Positions 32,806 through 41,301 of a stretch of 64,000 bases of DNA are shown here, piece after piece. The position numbers were made by a program, and so were the translations under genes. Origin of the DNA: Didemnitutus sp047777955 (GTDB taxonomy: Bacteria > Verrucomicrobiota > Verrucomicrobiia > Opitutales > Opitutaceae); NCBI RefSeq assembly GCF_047777955.1, contig NZ_CP180537.1, positions 2,108,001 through 2,172,000 on the forward strand, in the 5' to 3' direction. Below the pieces are notes generated by a model that saw nothing but the letters and a program-made list of their open reading frames with translations, was not told the DNA's origin and did not search any database. Position 1 is the stretch's first letter. Each line of letters starts with the position of its first letter.

Positions 32806-33989
32806 AAATCGGAATCATCGGCGGTGGCTTGGTCGGACTCGGCACGGCGCTCGCGTTGACGCGTCGCGATCCGCGGCACGAGGTAGTGGTGCTGGAGAAG
32901 GAATCCGGCCCGGGGCGCCATCAGTCAGGCCACAACAGCGGCGTCTTGCATGCCGGCCTCTATTACAAGCCGGGCTCGATGAAGGCGCGGCTGGCCGTCG
33001 ACGGCATCCGGCAGATGGCGCGGTTTTGCGTGGAGCAGGGCGTGCCGCACGAGCGTTGTGGAAAGCTGGTGGTGGCGGTCGACGAAAGCGAGGTGCCGCG
33101 GTTGCGCGATTTGGAAAAGCGCGGCATCGCCAACGGCCTCAGCGGGCTCCGCTGGCTCGGCGCGGCGGAGATCCGCGAGCGCGAGCCGCACGTGGCGGGC
33201 GTGGCCGCCCTGCTTGTGCCCGAGGAGGGAATCGTCGATTTTCCGGCCGTCGCCGCCGCGATGGCCCGCGTGCTGGAATCGCGCGGTGGGCGCCTGCGCT
33301 GCGACAGCAAAGTCCTTGGGTGGGCAGCCCGTGAGGACGGTCATACCTTGGAGACGCGCAGCGGGAACTGGTCGTTCGATTTCGTCATCAATTGCGCCGG
33401 ACTGCATTGCGACCGCGTGGCGCGACTGGCCGGCCAGAGGCCGACCACCCGCATTGTGCCCTTTCGGGGTGAGTATTTCGTGCTGCGCCCAGCCGCCGCC
33501 GCGCTCGTGCGTCATCTCGTGTATCCCGTGCCCAATCCGACTTTCCCGTTTTTGGGGGTGCATTTCACGCGGCTCATACACGGCGGCATCGAGGCCGGGC
33601 CGAATGCAGTGCTGGCCATGCATCGCGAAGGCTATCGCAAGACGGATTTCTCGGCGCGCGATCTGGCGGAGAGCCTCGCCTTCCCGGGATTATGGCGCTT
33701 CCTCGCCCGCTACCCGCGTGCCTCATGGCAGGAGCTTGCGACCTCGCTGAGTCGGGAGCGTTTCCTCGGGTGCCTGCAGCGGCTGGTGCCGGATTTGAGC
33801 GCGGACGATCTCCGACCGGGCGGCGCCGGCGTGCGCGCGCAGGCGATGACGCCCGCGGGAGACCTCGTGCAGGACTTCGATTTCGTGGCCGGGGCACGTC
33901 AGCTCCATGTGCTGAACGCGCCTTCGCCAGGGGCGACCGCTGCCCTGGCGATCGGCGAGCACATCGCCGAGCGGGTCGCGGCAGCCTGA
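32802..33989 (+). CDS. lhgO: FAD-dependent oxidoreductase, L-2-hydroxyglutarate oxidase (LhgO) family
   Basis: 395 residues from ATG 32802, overlapping gmhB by 4 bases. The FAD-binding motif is 'IGIIGGGLVGLGTALAL' at the N-terminus. 'GRHQSGHNSGVLHAGLYYKP' is a clear LhgO signature, and the C-terminal 'NAPSPGATAALAIGEHIA' closes the FAD site. LhgO oxidises L-2-hydroxyglutarate to 2-oxoglutarate with electron transfer to quinone. A catabolic or repair enzyme is unexpected here; it may remove 2-hydroxyglutarate formed when SDR-type enzymes use 2-oxoglutarate to recycle their NADH. An alternative is oxidation of a cluster-specific sugar acid. Confidence 0.88.
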   Translation: MKIGIIGGGLVGLGTALALTRRDPRHEVVVLEKESGPGRHQSGHNSGVLHAGLYYKPGSMKARLAVDGIRQMARFCVEQGVPHERCGKLVVAVDESEVPRLRDLEKRGIANGLSGLRWLGAAEIREREPHVAGVAALLVPEEGIVDFPAVAAAMARVLESRGGRLRCDSKVLGWAAREDGHTLETRSGNWSFDFVINCAGLHCDRVARLAGQRPTTRIVPFRGEYFVLRPAAAALVRHLVYPVPNPTFPFLGVHFTRLIHGGIEAGPNAVLAMHREGYRKTDFSARDLAESLAFPGLWRFLARYPRASWQELATSLSRERFLGCLQRLVPDLSADDLRPGGAGVRAQAMTPAGDLVQDFDFVAGARQLHVLNAPSPGATAALAIGEHIAERVAAA

Positions 33990-33999
33990 TTTTACTCCT

Positions 34000-34932
34000 A
34001 TGAAAATCCTGATCACCGGCGGTGCCGGCTACATCGGTTCCGTTCTCGCTCCCGCGCTGCTGCGCGACGGTCATCACGTCACCGTCGTCGACAGCTTCAT
34101 GTTTCGTCCGAACAGCCTTGCCGATTGCTGCCACTACGAAACGTTCTCCGTCGTTCGCGGCGACTGCCGCGACGAGGCGTTGATGCGCCGTTTGGTCGCG
34201 AACGCCGATTTGATCATCCCGCTCGCCGCCCTCGTCGGCGCGCCGCTGTGCGATCGCGACAAGGTGGGCGCGCAGACGACCAATTCGGAGGCCGTGCGCC
34301 TGATTTGCCGGCTCGCGAGCGCGCAGCAGCGCATCATCATGCCCACGACCAACAGCGGGTATGGCATCGGTGAGGCGGGCAAGTTCTGCACGGAGGAGAC
34401 TCCGCTGCGGCCGATCTCGCTCTACGGCACCAGCAAGGTGGAGGCGGAGCAGGCGGTGCTCGCCCATGGCAACAGCATCAGCTTCCGCCTCGCCACCGTG
34501 TTCGGAATGTCGCCGCGCATGCGGTTGGATCTGCTGGTGAACGATTTTGTCTACCGCGCCGTGACGGACCGGGCGGTCGTGATTTTCGAGGGCCATTTCA
34601 AACGCAATTACATCCACGTGCGCGACGTGGTGCGCGCGTTCCAGCACGCCATCGCCAACTTCGAGGCGATGAAGGGCCGGCCTTACAACGTCGGGTTGGA
34701 TGACGCGAACCTCTCGAAGCTGGAGCTCTGCGCCGAGATCAAGAAGCAGGTTCCAGGCTTCGTGTTCCTCGAAGCGCCGATCGGCGAGGACCCGGACAAG
34801 CGGGACTACATCGTCTCGAACGCGCGGATCGCCGCCACCGGCTATCGGCCTGAGTGGGGTCTGCAGCGCGGCATCACGGAGCTGATCAAGGGTTACACGA
34901 TCCTGCGCAACAGCACGTTCGCCAACGTCTGA
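34000..34932 (+). CDS. NAD-dependent epimerase/dehydratase (extended SDR)
   Basis: 310 residues. Rossmann motif 'ITGGAGYIGSVLAPALL'; catalytic 'YGTSK' (YxxxK intact) in 'RPISLYGTSKVEAEQ'; 'NYIHVRDVVRAFQHA' and 'YNVGLDDANLSK' toward the C-terminus. It epimerises or dehydrates a nucleotide sugar. The position between lhgO (10 bases) and the hddC homologue suggests action on a GDP- or CDP-linked heptose or amino sugar. Some heptose-modifying SDRs in capsule clusters have this layout. The product is not determinable from sequence. Confidence 0.88.
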   Translation: MKILITGGAGYIGSVLAPALLRDGHHVTVVDSFMFRPNSLADCCHYETFSVVRGDCRDEALMRRLVANADLIIPLAALVGAPLCDRDKVGAQTTNSEAVRLICRLASAQQRIIMPTTNSGYGIGEAGKFCTEETPLRPISLYGTSKVEAEQAVLAHGNSISFRLATVFGMSPRMRLDLLVNDFVYRAVTDRAVVIFEGHFKRNYIHVRDVVRAFQHAIANFEAMKGRPYNVGLDDANLSKLELCAEIKKQVPGFVFLEAPIGEDPDKRDYIVSNARIAATGYRPEWGLQRGITELIKGYTILRNSTFANV

Positions 34933-35671
34933 TGGTGTCCGCGTCTACGTCATCCGTTGCTGCTGTCGTGCTGGCGGGCGGCTTCGGCACGCGAGTGCGA
35001 CACCTGCTGCCGGGAGTGCCGAAACCCATGGCTCCGGTGGCGGGGCGGCCGTTTGTCGAGCATGTCGTGCGCTACCTCCGGGCCGGCGGTGTCACTGAGG
35101 TCGTGTTGTCCACCGGTTATCTGGCGGAAGTGGTAGCGGGCTATTTTGCCCGCCGCCCGGTGTCGGACGTCGATGTCCGGTGCGTGGCCGAGCGGGAGCC
35201 GCTCGGCACGGCCGGCGGCTTCTGGCACGCCGCCCGGGGAGCGGCTTCGCGCCGGGAGCGTGGCTCGTGCTGAACGGCGATTCGATGGTCGTGGCGAATC
35301 TGCCGGCCTTCCTTGTGGAGTTCGCGCGTTCGGGCGCCGATGCGGCCCTGATCGGGCTGCCGGTGCCGGATGCCAGCCGCTATGGCTCGCTGGATTGCAC
35401 GCCGGACGGACGGCTCCTCCGCTTCGCGGAGAAGCGGCCGGGAGCGGCGACGATCAACGCGGGCGTCTATGTCTTCCGGGCGGGAGTGCTCGACCGGTTC
35501 CCGTCGCAGCGTCCGCTCGCCTTCGAGACCGACGTGTTCCCGGAATTGATCGCGACGGGCGCACACGTGCACGTGCACGTTGTCGATGCGGCGTTTCTCG
35601 ACATCGGCACCCCGGCCTCGCTCGCACAGGCGGAGGATTTCATCCGCGCCCAGCGCTCTCTCTTCCCATGA
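34932..35671 (+). pseudogene. hddC: D-glycero-D-manno-heptose 1-phosphate guanylyltransferase (HddC) family, broken by a -1 frameshift
   Basis: Two overlapping frames together make a complete nucleotidyltransferase of about 246 residues. The first frame starts at ATG 34932 and gives 'VVLAGGFGTRVRHLLPGVPK' (nucleotide-binding signature) up to 'GTAGGFWHAARG'. The second frame continues with 'APGAWLVLNGDSMVV' (metal/phosphate site) to 'DIGTPASLAQAEDF'. The shift falls at 35229-35245, within a CCCGGGGAGCGG run, and equals the loss of one base. The full span is 740 bases, one short of 247 codons. It would make GDP-heptose for the glycosyltransferases. It overlaps hddA by ATGA, so function may be intact if this is a sequencing error. 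Confidence 0.82.
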
Positions 35672-36693
35672 TCATCTCACGCGCTCCGTTACGCGTCAGC
35701 TTCTTCGGCGGTGGCACCGATTTTCCGGAGTATTTCCGCACCGAAGGTGGCGCGGTTTTGGCGACGGCCATCGACAAGTTCTCCTACGTCACGGCGAGTC
35801 CGTTTCAGAGCAGCCTCTTCGATTACGCGGTGCGGGTTTCCTACTCAAAGGGGGAACTGGTTCGCGCGATCGATGAAATTCAGCACCCGGTCTTCCGGGA
35901 ATGCCTGCGCCTGCTCGGGCTCGAGCGCGACATCGAGTTGCATACGGTTGCCGACCTACCGGCCTTCACGGGACTGGGCTCGTCGTCGACGTTCACGGTT
36001 TCGCTGCTCGACGCGCTGCATCGCTTCCGCGGCGAGGCGGTGCCCCCGTTGCAACTCGCCCATGAAGCGGTGCACATCGAGCGCAATGTGCTCAAGGAAA
36101 GCGTTGGCTTTCAGGACCAGACCACGGCGGCTGTCGGCGGCTTCAATGTGATCGAGTTCAGCGGCGAGGCCGATATCCAGGTGCACCCGCTCAACCTGAG
36201 CGCCGCGCGGCTGGCGGAACTGGAGAGTCACCTGCTGGTCGTTTACACGGGACTGAAGCGGCGGGCGGCGGAGATCGAGTCGCGGAAACTGAAGTCCCTC
36301 GAACTCAACCGCGGCTCGCTGCGGGCAATGCGGGCAATGGTGGATCGCGGTCGCGATCTGCTGGTGGACGGCGGGTCGCTCGCCGCCTTCGGCGGGCTGC
36401 TGCATGAGTCGTGGCTGGCGAAGCGCGCGCTCGACGCCGCGGTGTCGAACACCACGATCGATGAACTCTACACTCGCGCCCGCGAGGCGGGAGCGTGGGG
36501 CGGCAAGGTGCTGGGGGCGGGCGGCGGCGGCTTTCTGCTGCTCGTCGCGCCGCCCGAGCGGCACGCGGCGCTCCGCCGCGCCTTCGCGGATTCGTATCAA
36601 CTCGATTTCCGCCTGAATGCGCCCGGCGCGCAGCTGGTCTTCGGCAACGGCGGATGCCTGCCGCCGCGCGCCGTGGAACGCACCGATGCGTAG
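35668..36693 (+). CDS. hddA: GHMP kinase, D-glycero-alpha-D-manno-heptose 7-phosphate kinase (HddA) family
   Basis: 341 residues from ATG 35668, ATGA overlap with hddC. 'IISRAPLRVSFFGGGTDFPE' is the family N-terminus (substrate site), 'AFTGLGSSSTFTVSLLDAL' the ATP-binding GHMP motif, and 'WGGKVLGAGGGGFLLL' the C-terminal GHMP motif. It phosphorylates heptose 7-phosphate at O1 with ATP. With the GmhB and HddC homologues it makes three of the four enzymes of the GDP-D-glycero-D-manno-heptose route; the isomerase GmhA is not seen. Fucokinase-type activity is a less likely alternative. Confidence 0.9.
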   Translation: MIISRAPLRVSFFGGGTDFPEYFRTEGGAVLATAIDKFSYVTASPFQSSLFDYAVRVSYSKGELVRAIDEIQHPVFRECLRLLGLERDIELHTVADLPAFTGLGSSSTFTVSLLDALHRFRGEAVPPLQLAHEAVHIERNVLKESVGFQDQTTAAVGGFNVIEFSGEADIQVHPLNLSAARLAELESHLLVVYTGLKRRAAEIESRKLKSLELNRGSLRAMRAMVDRGRDLLVDGGSLAAFGGLLHESWLAKRALDAAVSNTTIDELYTRAREAGAWGGKVLGAGGGGFLLLVAPPERHAALRRAFADSYQLDFRLNAPGAQLVFGNGGCLPPRAVERTDA

Positions 36694-38041
36694 CGCCCTG
36701 CAACGTTTGTGGCCCAGCCTGGGCGAGCACCGGAGCGCCGAGCAGCGGCGCGAAGGGGCGATCGTGCGCACGCTCGTCAGCGTTTACGCCGTCAAAGTCG
36801 CGACGGTGACGTCCAACTTTCTCGTGATCCCGCTCGCGGCCGGCTACCTCGGCTTGGAGAAATATGGCCTCTGGCTTTCCGCCGCCTCGCTGATGAGCGT
36901 GCTGGCGCTCTCGGATTTCGGATTGGGCAACAACCTCACGACGGCGCTGGCCCAAGCGCGCGGGCGAGGGGACACCCAGGGTGTGGCACATGCGGTTTCG
37001 GCCACCTTGTGGAGCGTCGCGGGCGTCGCGGGGCTGCTGTTCATCGGCTTCAGCGTTGTGCATCGCTTCGTAGACTGGGCGCATTTCTTCAACGCGACGG
37101 ATCCGATGGTGGCGCGCGAGGCGCCCCGGGTGGCGTTGTTGGTCGGCGCGATTTCCGCGCTCCAACTCGTCACCGGTCTGACCCAGCGGATCTACGCCGG
37201 GCTGCAGGAAGGCTACTGGGCATCGGTGTGGCAGGGCGCGGGCGTGGTCGCCGGATTGCTGGCCTTGCTCGCCGGTATCCACTTTCGCGGCGAACCGTTC
37301 GTGCTGATCGCCATGCTCGGACTCGTGCCGGTGGCGGTGCAGGGTGTCGGGCTCGCGGTCGTGTTGCGCCGTCCCGAGTTGGGGGAGTTGCTCCGGCCCG
37401 CGGCGCTGCACCGCCGCGACATCACCGCGGTGCTCTCCGGGAGCGCGTTGATGTTCGTGGTGAACCTGCAGGCGGTGTTCTGGCTGTCCAAAGACAGTCT
37501 GTTGATCGCGCAGACACTCGGTTTGTCGGAGGTGGGCGCCTACAACACGGCATTTCGCATCTTCCAGTCGGTTTTCATGCTGCTGGCGGGATCGCTGGGA
37601 GCGACTTTATGGCCGGCGTATGCGGACGCGTTTGCTCGCGGCGACCGCGCCTGGATTCGCCGGAGCATCGCGCGCAGCCTTAAGGTGGGGGGCGGGGCGA
37701 TGGCATCTTTCGCGCTGCTGTTCGTGCCGTTCGGCGGAAAATTGGTGGCGTGGTATGCCGGCGCGGGACTGGCCTTGCCGGTCCTGCCTCTGGCGCTGCT
37801 GGGCCTCTACTTTGTCGTCCTCGCCGGGGTGAATCTCCTGAGTTTCCCCCTCATGGGCGCGGGCCACGTGGCGGTGATCGCCTGGGGCGGGCTGTGCGGC
37901 GGGTTGCTTTCCGTGCCGCTTGCCTACGCCCTCATGCCGCGCGGAGGCGTGGCGGCGCTCGTGGCGATCAATCTCGGTTGCAATGCGCTCTTTCAGCTGT
38001 TGCCGCTGATCTGGAAAAACCGCCGCCTCGGGAACATTTGA
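36686..38041 (+). CDS. Polysaccharide flippase (Wzx-like, MATE/MOP superfamily)
   Basis: 451 residues from ATG 36686; its start overlaps the last 8 bases of hddA. About 12-14 hydrophobic helices, with 'IPLAAGYLGLEKYGLWLSAA' near the N-terminus and 'DFGLGNNLTTALAQARGRGD' in the first loop, typical of O-antigen/teichoic acid flippases. It should move undecaprenyl-linked repeat units across the inner membrane. It fits a Wzx/Wzy-dependent pathway with the polymerase candidates at 43,123 and 55,689. Confidence 0.9.
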   Translation: MRSALQRLWPSLGEHRSAEQRREGAIVRTLVSVYAVKVATVTSNFLVIPLAAGYLGLEKYGLWLSAASLMSVLALSDFGLGNNLTTALAQARGRGDTQGVAHAVSATLWSVAGVAGLLFIGFSVVHRFVDWAHFFNATDPMVAREAPRVALLVGAISALQLVTGLTQRIYAGLQEGYWASVWQGAGVVAGLLALLAGIHFRGEPFVLIAMLGLVPVAVQGVGLAVVLRRPELGELLRPAALHRRDITAVLSGSALMFVVNLQAVFWLSKDSLLIAQTLGLSEVGAYNTAFRIFQSVFMLLAGSLGATLWPAYADAFARGDRAWIRRSIARSLKVGGGAMASFALLFVPFGGKLVAWYAGAGLALPVLPLALLGLYFVVLAGVNLLSFPLMGAGHVAVIAWGGLCGGLLSVPLAYALMPRGGVAALVAINLGCNALFQLLPLIWKNRRLGNI

Positions 38042-38045
38042 TCTT

Positions 38046-39251
38046 ATGCAATGCCGTGTCTGTGACTCCACTCGCCTCGAACTCGCAATCGATCTCGGGA
38101 TGCAACCCTGGTGCAATCATTTCCTCAAGGCGGAGGAGGTGGGCCGGGAGCCGTTCTATCCGCTGCGCACCGTCTACTGCCACGACTGCGGCACCGCGCA
38201 GCTGGATTACACGGTCAAGAAGGAGATCATGTTCGGCAACCACACCTACCTCTCCGGCGTGACGAAGTCGCTCAGCGCGCATTTCAAGGGCATCACCGAC
38301 GAGGTCGATCGCCGGTTCTTCCACGCGACCCCCGGCAAGTCCGCGCTGGATATCGGCTCCAATGACGGCACCCAGCTCAAGCATTTCCAGGCGGCGGGCT
38401 ACGATGTGCTGGGCGTCGAGTCGTCCAAGACGACCGCGCGGCTGGCCCAAGACGCGGGCGTGCCGACGCTGAACACGTTTTTCAATCACGAGACCGCGCG
38501 GGCCCTCGGGCGGAAGTTCCATGTGATCAACGCCGCGGGCGTTTTCTTCCACCTCGAGGAATTGCATTCCGCCGCGGAGGGCATCCGCGAGTGTCTGCAC
38601 GAGGATGGGGTGTTCGTCGTCCAGTTTCTCTACATGAAACGGATCGTGGAGAACCTCGCGTTCGACCAGATCTATCACGAGCATCTGCTCTACTACAATC
38701 TGCGTCCCCTCGAGCGACTGTTGGCGCGCCACGGCTTGGAGATTTTCGATGCTTATCTCGCGCCGATCCACGGCGGCTCGATGATCGCCTTCGTTAAACA
38801 TCGGGGGCGGGGCCCGGCGGCGAGCGACCGGTTGACCGCACTGCGCGCGGCGGAGGACCGCGAGCACAGCAACGACTTCGCCACTTACGTCCGCTTTGCC
38901 GAGCGCATCCGCCAATTCAAGGGCGAGAACCTCGCGTTCCTCCAGGCGGCGCGCGCCGCCGGCAAAAGCGTGTGGGGCTTCGGCGCACCGGTGAAGGGCA
39001 ACACCATGCTCAACTACTTCGGAGTGAAGTCGGACCTGATCCAGTGTCTCGTCGAGCGCAACGAACTGCGGCGTGGACTCTTTGCCCCGGGTTCGCACAT
39101 CCCGGTGGTCATCGAGCAGGATCTCACCACGACGCCCGATATCTACTACGTCCTGGCGTGGAACTTCAAAAAGGAGATCCTCGAGCGCAACCAGGCCCTG
39201 ATTGCACGGGGCGTCGAGTTCTTCTTCCCGGTCAATCCGCCGGAGCTCTGA
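38046..39251 (+). CDS. Sugar C-methyltransferase-type SAM-dependent methyltransferase
   Basis: 401 residues. The N-terminal zinc-binding domain has C3/C6 ('QCRVCDS') and C45/C48 ('YCHDCGT'). The SAM-binding motif is 'ALDIGSNDGTQLKHFQAAGY' at about residues 99-118. The C-terminal domain has 'WGFGAPVKGNTMLNYFG', a signature of C-methyltransferases such as those making branched deoxysugars (TylC3, NovU type). These methylate a carbon next to a keto group of a nucleotide sugar, so a keto-sugar from one of the SDRs is the likely substrate. The next SDR starts 2 bases after the stop. Confidence 0.9.
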   Translation: MQCRVCDSTRLELAIDLGMQPWCNHFLKAEEVGREPFYPLRTVYCHDCGTAQLDYTVKKEIMFGNHTYLSGVTKSLSAHFKGITDEVDRRFFHATPGKSALDIGSNDGTQLKHFQAAGYDVLGVESSKTTARLAQDAGVPTLNTFFNHETARALGRKFHVINAAGVFFHLEELHSAAEGIRECLHEDGVFVVQFLYMKRIVENLAFDQIYHEHLLYYNLRPLERLLARHGLEIFDAYLAPIHGGSMIAFVKHRGRGPAASDRLTALRAAEDREHSNDFATYVRFAERIRQFKGENLAFLQAARAAGKSVWGFGAPVKGNTMLNYFGVKSDLIQCLVERNELRRGLFAPGSHIPVVIEQDLTTTPDIYYVLAWNFKKEILERNQALIARGVEFFFPVNPPEL

Positions 39252-39253
39252 GC

Positions 39254-40183
39254 ATGAAAATCCTCATCACCGGTGGGACGGGTTTCCTCGGCACCGCGCT
39301 GAGCCGGCGACTCGTCGAGCTCGGACATGACGTCACCGCGCTCGGCTCGCGGCAGGCGGACCTGCGCGTGCCGGGCAGTCTGGACGGCTTCGCCGGTCCG
39401 TTCGACCAGATCTATCACTTGGCGGCTTGGACGCAGGCGGGCGACTTCTGCCTGCGGCACCCCGGCGAGCAATGGCTGATCAACCAGCGGCTGAACACCA
39501 CCGTCTTGGAATGGTGGCAGCAGCGTCAGCCGCAGGCGAAGCTCATCAGCATGGGCACCAGCTGCTCTTACGCGCCCGACCGGCCGTTGGTCGAAACGGA
39601 ATACCTCAACGGGCAGCCGATCGACAGCCTCTTCACCTACGCGCACACGAAGAGGATGCTCCATGTCGGTCAGCTCTCGTTGCAGAAGCAGTTCGGCCTT
39701 CGGTGGCTGACGCTCGTGCCGTCCACGCTTTACGGACCGGGCTATCACACCGACGGACGCCAGATGCACTTCATCTTCGACCTCATCCGCAAGATTCTCC
39801 GGGCGCAGCTTTACGGCGAGGAGGTGGTGCTGTGGGGCGATGGCCGGCAGCGCCGCGAACTCGTCCACGTGGGCGATTTCGTGGAGGCGGCGGTCGCGCT
39901 CGCCGGGACGGTCGAGGGTGAACTCGTCAACGTCGGCGCCGGCGAGGAATTTTCGATCCGGCATTTTGCCGAGCTCATCTGCTCGGAGGTGGGCTACGAC
40001 CCGGCAAGGATCCGCTACGATACGACCCGCTACGTCGGTGCCACCTCGAAATGTCTCGAGGTGACGAAGCTCCGGCAGCTGCTGCCCGGCTTCCAGCCGC
40101 GGCCGCTTCGGGACGGGCTGCGTTCGACCATTGCCTGGTTCCGCGAACACGAGGCGAAGCTCCTGCCGAAGCCCGCGCCATGA
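39254..40183 (+). CDS. NAD-dependent epimerase/dehydratase (GDP-L-fucose synthase-like SDR)
   Basis: 309 residues from ATG 39254. Rossmann motif 'ITGGTGFLGTALSRRL'; YxxxK as 'YAHTK' in 'LFTYAHTKRMLHVGQ'; 'LVPSTLYGPGYHTDGRQMHF' and 'WGDGRQRRELVHVGDFVEA' closely resemble GDP-fucose synthase (GMER)-type epimerase-reductases. It probably acts after C-methylation, reducing or epimerising the keto sugar. It starts 2 bases after the C-methyltransferase stop and overlaps the next gene by ATGA. Confidence 0.87.
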   Translation: MKILITGGTGFLGTALSRRLVELGHDVTALGSRQADLRVPGSLDGFAGPFDQIYHLAAWTQAGDFCLRHPGEQWLINQRLNTTVLEWWQQRQPQAKLISMGTSCSYAPDRPLVETEYLNGQPIDSLFTYAHTKRMLHVGQLSLQKQFGLRWLTLVPSTLYGPGYHTDGRQMHFIFDLIRKILRAQLYGEEVVLWGDGRQRRELVHVGDFVEAAVALAGTVEGELVNVGAGEEFSIRHFAELICSEVGYDPARIRYDTTRYVGATSKCLEVTKLRQLLPGFQPRPLRDGLRSTIAWFREHEAKLLPKPAP

Positions 40184-41301
40184 ATTCTCGCGTCCGAGGT
40201 ATCATTTCGGTCATTCCTGCGGATGACGGCGGAAGTGGTCACTATGTGCCGTATGCGGTGGCGGTTGGCCAGGCGGCACAACTCAACGGCTGGCGTCATC
40301 TCGGGCTCGTGCCCAAGACGATTCCGCGAGAGCGGATACCGGCGCATTGGAAGAACAGGCTGGCCACGTGGGACGAGACACAGCCGGCGCGATTTTCAAA
40401 GCCGCTCAAGTTTTTGCGGATGGCAATCTCGCTACGTTCGGCTTTGTCCGACCTCCTTACACAGGCGAACGTTGTGGTCCTCGATCCCTTTAGCGTGCTT
40501 AAGCTCGCCGCACTATGGCTCGCCCTCTTAACACTGCCCCGTCGAGAATGTATTGTGTGTCTGATCTATCGCTATGATAGCGACACCTCCAGAGGTGAGT
40601 TGCTGGCCTTTCGCTGGTTGAACAGAGCCTTTGCGATTATGATGCCGAACGGGAGATTCCTTACACTCACCGACAGCGAACCACTTAGGCTGTTTCTATC
40701 GGAAAAATTCTCTCGTCCCGTGCATGTTCTGCCGATTCCTCACACTTTTGCCGCAGTGCGGAAATCGGCCCCCGCCTCGCTGAACTGCTGCTGGTGGCCG
40801 GGCAAGCCGCTCGAAAACAAGGGGCGCGCCGTTCTGGCGCAGCTCGTGGTCGCGGCGGTGCCCCACGCCGAATCGTTTGTTCTGCGCGCCGCTCGCAGCG
40901 CCGGTTGGCAGGCGGTGGCGGGCGGCCCCGCCATCGAACTGTTGCCCGATCGCCTGACGGAGGAGCAATACGCGGCCGAGATGGCACGTGCAGATTTCAT
41001 ACTGCTGCCCTACGCCCCCGCGGTTTATCGTCGACGCACATCAGGAATTTTCGTCGAAGCCGTAGTTGCGGGCAAGATCCCCATCGTCTCCGCGGGCACT
41101 TGGGCGGCCAGCGAACTTGAGCGCCACGGCCTGCTCGAACTCGCGTGGGTCGATTGGAATCCGCTGACGACGTTCACGCGTTTGCTCGCGATTCGCCACA
41201 ACGCAGACCTAGCGTGCCGTCTGCAGGCCTTGCGCGAACGTTATGCCGCCGAGCACAGCATTTCGGGCTACGCCGCCACTCTGAAGCATCTTCTCACATG
41301 A
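40180..41301 (+). CDS. Glycosyltransferase-like protein (GT4/GT-B type, divergent)
   Basis: 373 residues from ATG 40180, ATGA overlap with the SDR. The N-terminus 'SVIPADDGGSGHYVPYAVAV' resembles glycosyltransferases that begin with a Gly-rich acceptor loop. The C-terminal half has 'LLPDRLTEEQYAAEMARADF', 'LLPYAPAVYRRRTSGIFVEA' and 'AGKIPIVSAGTW', which follow GT4 nucleotide-binding features although the canonical EGFG motif is replaced. Family assignment is moderate. Somewhat lower GC than the preceding genes. Confidence 0.7.
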   Translation: MNSRVRGIISVIPADDGGSGHYVPYAVAVGQAAQLNGWRHLGLVPKTIPRERIPAHWKNRLATWDETQPARFSKPLKFLRMAISLRSALSDLLTQANVVVLDPFSVLKLAALWLALLTLPRRECIVCLIYRYDSDTSRGELLAFRWLNRAFAIMMPNGRFLTLTDSEPLRLFLSEKFSRPVHVLPIPHTFAAVRKSAPASLNCCWWPGKPLENKGRAVLAQLVVAAVPHAESFVLRAARSAGWQAVAGGPAIELLPDRLTEEQYAAEMARADFILLPYAPAVYRRRTSGIFVEAVVAGKIPIVSAGTWAASELERHGLLELAWVDWNPLTTFTRLLAIRHNADLACRLQALRERYAAEHSISGYAATLKHLLT

